Source of the DNA: Pirellulaceae bacterium
GTDB taxonomy: Bacteria; Planctomycetota; Planctomycetia; Pirellulales; Pirellulaceae
NCBI GenBank assembly: GCA_020852965.1
Contig: JADYZV010000069.1
Coordinates: forward strand, 1 to 50,961
Direction of reading: 5' to 3'
Length of the DNA stretch: 50,961 nt
Part shown: positions 48,741 through 50,961 of the stretch, one piece after another
Layout of the letters: every line of letters starts with the position of its first letter
Position numbering within the stretch: the first letter of the stretch is position 1
Notes under the pieces: model-generated
Told to the model about the DNA's origin: nothing
What the model saw: only the letters and a program-made list of their open reading frames with translations
Database searches by the model: none
Program-made: the position numbers and the translations under genes

Positions 48741-50961
48741 ATGCTTAATTGGCTCATTGATTTTTCACTCAAGCACCGCGCGCTGGTGATTCTAGTCGCG
48801 CTGCTGTTTGCGGTCGTCGGCGGTTTCTCGCTACGGCAACTTGACATTGATGCATTTCCGGACACGACGCCGGTGATGATTCAAATCAATACCGTTGCGC
48901 CATCGCTGGCTTCCGAAGAGATCGAACGACAGATCACCTTTCCGGTCGAACAAGCCATCAGCGGACTGCCGGGACTGGATCAACTTCGTTCCATCTCCAA
49001 GTTCGGATTGTCGCAAGTCGTCGTGATCTTTGATGACGGTATCGACATTTACTTTGCCCGACAACTGATCAACGAACGGTTGTCGACCGTCGAATTACCC
49101 GACGGGATTCAGCGACCGCAAATGGGTCCGGTCTCGACGGGCTTGGGCGAAGTGTTTCACTATGTCTTGGTTTACGACGGTGCTGATTTCTCGGCCGCTT
49201 CGCAGGAAGAACGCGTCAAGCGGATGAGCGAGTTGCGAACAATCCATGATTGGGTGGTCAAACCTCAATTGCGATCCGTTCGAGGCGTAGCAGAGGTCAA
49301 CAGTTGGGGTGGCTACGAAAAGCAATACCAAGTGCGACTCGATCCCGAGCGACTATTCAAATACGGGCTGACGTTCGAGAAAGTCTCCGACGCAATTAGG
49401 TCCAACAACGAGAATGTTGGCGGAGGGACGGTCACCGATGGCAGCGAGATGTTGCTTGTCCATGGCGTGGGGCGAACTGTCAATATTCAGGAGATCAGCG
49501 ATATCGTTATCACGGCGGTCAAAGGCGTTCCGGTGCGAGTGAGTGACGTGGCCGACGTTCAGCTTGGACACGAGATCCGTCGCGGTGCGGTCACGGCGAA
49601 CGGGCGCGGTGAAGCTGTCCTGGGGCTGGGCTTTATGCTGATGGGTGAGAACAGCAACGAAGTCACTTGGTCCATCAAGGAGAAGATTGCCAGCATCCAA
49701 GCCACGTTGCCTCCCGGCGTCAAGATTCAAACGGTTTACGACCGTACAGAATTGATCGACCACGTCATCCACACCGTTCAAAAGAATCTCTTTGAAGGTG
49801 GACTGCTGGTTGTCGCGGTGCTGTTCATTTTCCTTGGCAATCTGCGGGCAGGCTTGATCGTCGCCCTGGCAATTCCGCTCTCGATGCTGTTTGCGTTCTC
49901 GGGCATGTTGAAGTTCGGCATTGCGGCCAGCCTACTGAGCCTCGGAGCGATCGACTTCGGTTTGGTCGTCGATAGTTCCGTCGTGATGATCGAGAACTGC
50001 GTCCGGCACCTTGCGCATGACAAGCACGGCAAGAGTCGGCTCGAAATCATTCGCGATGCGGCAATTGAAGTTCGCAAACCGACGATGTTCGGCGAACTGA
50101 TCATCATGATCGTGTACTTGCCGATACTAACGCTCGAAGGGGTGGAGGGGAAACTGTTTCGACCGATGGCAATGACGGTCATCATGGCACTGGCCGGTTC
50201 GATGGTGCTTTCACTTACCCTGATGCCAGTCCTGGCTAGTCTGTTTCTGCCAAAGAACATTCAGGAGAAAGAGCCGCTGCTGATTCGAGTCCTCAAACGA
50301 CTCTACGCGCCGGTGTTGCGATTCACTATGCACCACAAGACGTTTGTCATCGGTTCAGCGCTGCTGTTGCTGGTGAGTGTCTTTGGGCTGGTGGCTCCGA
50401 ACCTTGGAAGCGAGTTCGTACCGCGTCTTTCCGAAGGAGCGATCACGATCAACGTGGTCAGGCTGGCGGGGACGACGCTGGAAGAATCCATTCGTTACAA
50501 CACGAAAATGGAGCAGGTGATACTTGAGAAATTTCCCGATGAAATCGCCCAGGTGTGGAGTCGCATGGGCACGGCGGAGGTTGCGACCGACCCGATGGGC
50601 ACCGAACTGACAGACCTTTTCATCACTTTGCATCCCCGTGAAGAATGGACCCGAGCCGAAACCCAAGAAGAGCTGACCGTAGCGATTCAGGAAGAATTGC
50701 GAGACTTACCTGGGCCACGGCTTGCGATGTCGCAGCCGATCGAGATGCGAATGAATGAGATGATTTCCGGCGTTCGTTCCGACGTCGCCGCCATTCTTTA
50801 CGGTGACGATTTGGACCTGATGGTGGAAAAGGCTAGCGAGATTGAGAAGGCACTCAATTCCATTCCTGGTTCCGAAGACGTCAAGGTTGAACAGGTCTCT
50901 GGACAACCGCTGTTACAGATTCGCATCAAGCAAGATGAAATCGCACGCTACGGGATTCCCG
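48741..50961 (+). CDS. CzcA-type heavy-metal RND pump (3' end beyond the window)
   Basis: The first 740 residues of an HME-RND pump; the gene runs off the end of the window. N terminus MLNWLIDFSLKHRALVILVALL. Helix 4 reads GAIDFGLVVDSSVVMIENC, the DFG-x3-D-x6-EN form characteristic of CzcA-like divalent-cation (Zn/Co/Cd, sometimes Ni) pumps. GGGAG precedes the ATG. It pairs with the WCxEHG adaptor. It differs in its helix 4 signature from the pumps at 16997 and 41866, so the three systems probably have different substrates. Confidence 0.92.
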   Translation, partial: MLNWLIDFSLKHRALVILVALLFAVVGGFSLRQLDIDAFPDTTPVMIQINTVAPSLASEEIERQITFPVEQAISGLPGLDQLRSISKFGLSQVVVIFDDGIDIYFARQLINERLSTVELPDGIQRPQMGPVSTGLGEVFHYVLVYDGADFSAASQEERVKRMSELRTIHDWVVKPQLRSVRGVAEVNSWGGYEKQYQVRLDPERLFKYGLTFEKVSDAIRSNNENVGGGTVTDGSEMLLVHGVGRTVNIQEISDIVITAVKGVPVRVSDVADVQLGHEIRRGAVTANGRGEAVLGLGFMLMGENSNEVTWSIKEKIASIQATLPPGVKIQTVYDRTELIDHVIHTVQKNLFEGGLLVVAVLFIFLGNLRAGLIVALAIPLSMLFAFSGMLKFGIAASLLSLGAIDFGLVVDSSVVMIENCVRHLAHDKHGKSRLEIIRDAAIEVRKPTMFGELIIMIVYLPILTLEGVEGKLFRPMAMTVIMALAGSMVLSLTLMPVLASLFLPKNIQEKEPLLIRVLKRLYAPVLRFTMHHKTFVIGSALLLLVSVFGLVAPNLGSEFVPRLSEGAITINVVRLAGTTLEESIRYNTKMEQVILEKFPDEIAQVWSRMGTAEVATDPMGTELTDLFITLHPREEWTRAETQEELTVAIQEELRDLPGPRLAMSQPIEMRMNEMISGVRSDVAAILYGDDLDLMVEKASEIEKALNSIPGSEDVKVEQVSGQPLLQIRIKQDEIARYGIP

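Overview
The window looks like part of a Planctomycetes chromosome, probably the Pirellulaceae group (Rhodopirellula-like). This is an inference from GC content of about 50-55 %, loosely packed genes, periplasmic adaptors with WC-x-EHG motifs and many secreted Cys-rich proteins. No rRNA or other phylogenetic marker is present. Most of the window is one large copper/silver (heavy-metal) resistance region.

Layout. 1-5.8 kb is an ordinary-looking flank: a Ro60/TROVE RNA-binding protein, a 1.2 kb non-coding stretch rich in hairpins, a few small proteins and a VOC-fold protein. At 5821-5841 on the minus strand lies what reads as the 3' end of a tRNA-Asn gene, followed on that strand by a strong terminator. 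This is the usual scar of an integrated element and may be the left edge of the metal island. 6-13 kb holds a divergent copper-storage protein and a copper operon: P1B ATPase, outer-membrane efflux protein and multicopper oxidase. The oxidase is cut by an in-frame TAA. A CsoR repressor gene follows, then a SpoIIE phosphatase, a GNAT protein and a small lipoprotein. 15.7-24.3 kb is a minus-strand operon: Cys-rich protein, CusB-like adaptor, a four-helix-bundle (23S rRNA intervening-sequence type) protein, CusA-like pump and a triple Cys-module protein. 24.4-31 kb has a second outer-membrane factor, a secreted metallopeptidase, small secreted proteins, an ECF sigma factor and a Met-rich Spy-like protein. 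31.6-35.4 kb encodes a probable transmembrane electron conduit: Met-rich FAD/2Fe-2S reductase, di-haem b-type membrane protein and heptahaem c-type cytochrome. 35.5-37.8 kb has a truncated antiporter, two small membrane proteins and a Cys-rich anti-sigma factor. 38.3-51 kb has two more RND systems, one with a tandem-fused double adaptor, plus more Cys-module proteins.

How they work together. Cytoplasmic Cu(I) would be sensed by CsoR. Four sites fit the pattern RTACC-N7-GGTAY and a fifth differs at one core position; they lie before the ATPase/storage pair, csoR itself, the Cys-rich gene, the Spy-like gene cluster and a small secreted protein. The ATPase exports Cu(I), the oxidase detoxifies it, and three RND pumps carry metal across the outer membrane, helped by secreted Cys-, His- and Met-rich binding proteins.

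The most unusual feature is a family of about ten GGGAGT-rich / ACTCCC-rich palindromic repeats between 15.6 and 39.7 kb. Most copies lie in frame inside coding sequences, adding low-complexity linkers to a pump, a reductase, a lipoprotein, an adaptor signal region and a Cys-module protein. One pair of copies brackets the four-helix-bundle gene, which itself sits between cusB and cusA. Together they look like a small mobile element and its dispersed, ORF-tolerated derivatives.
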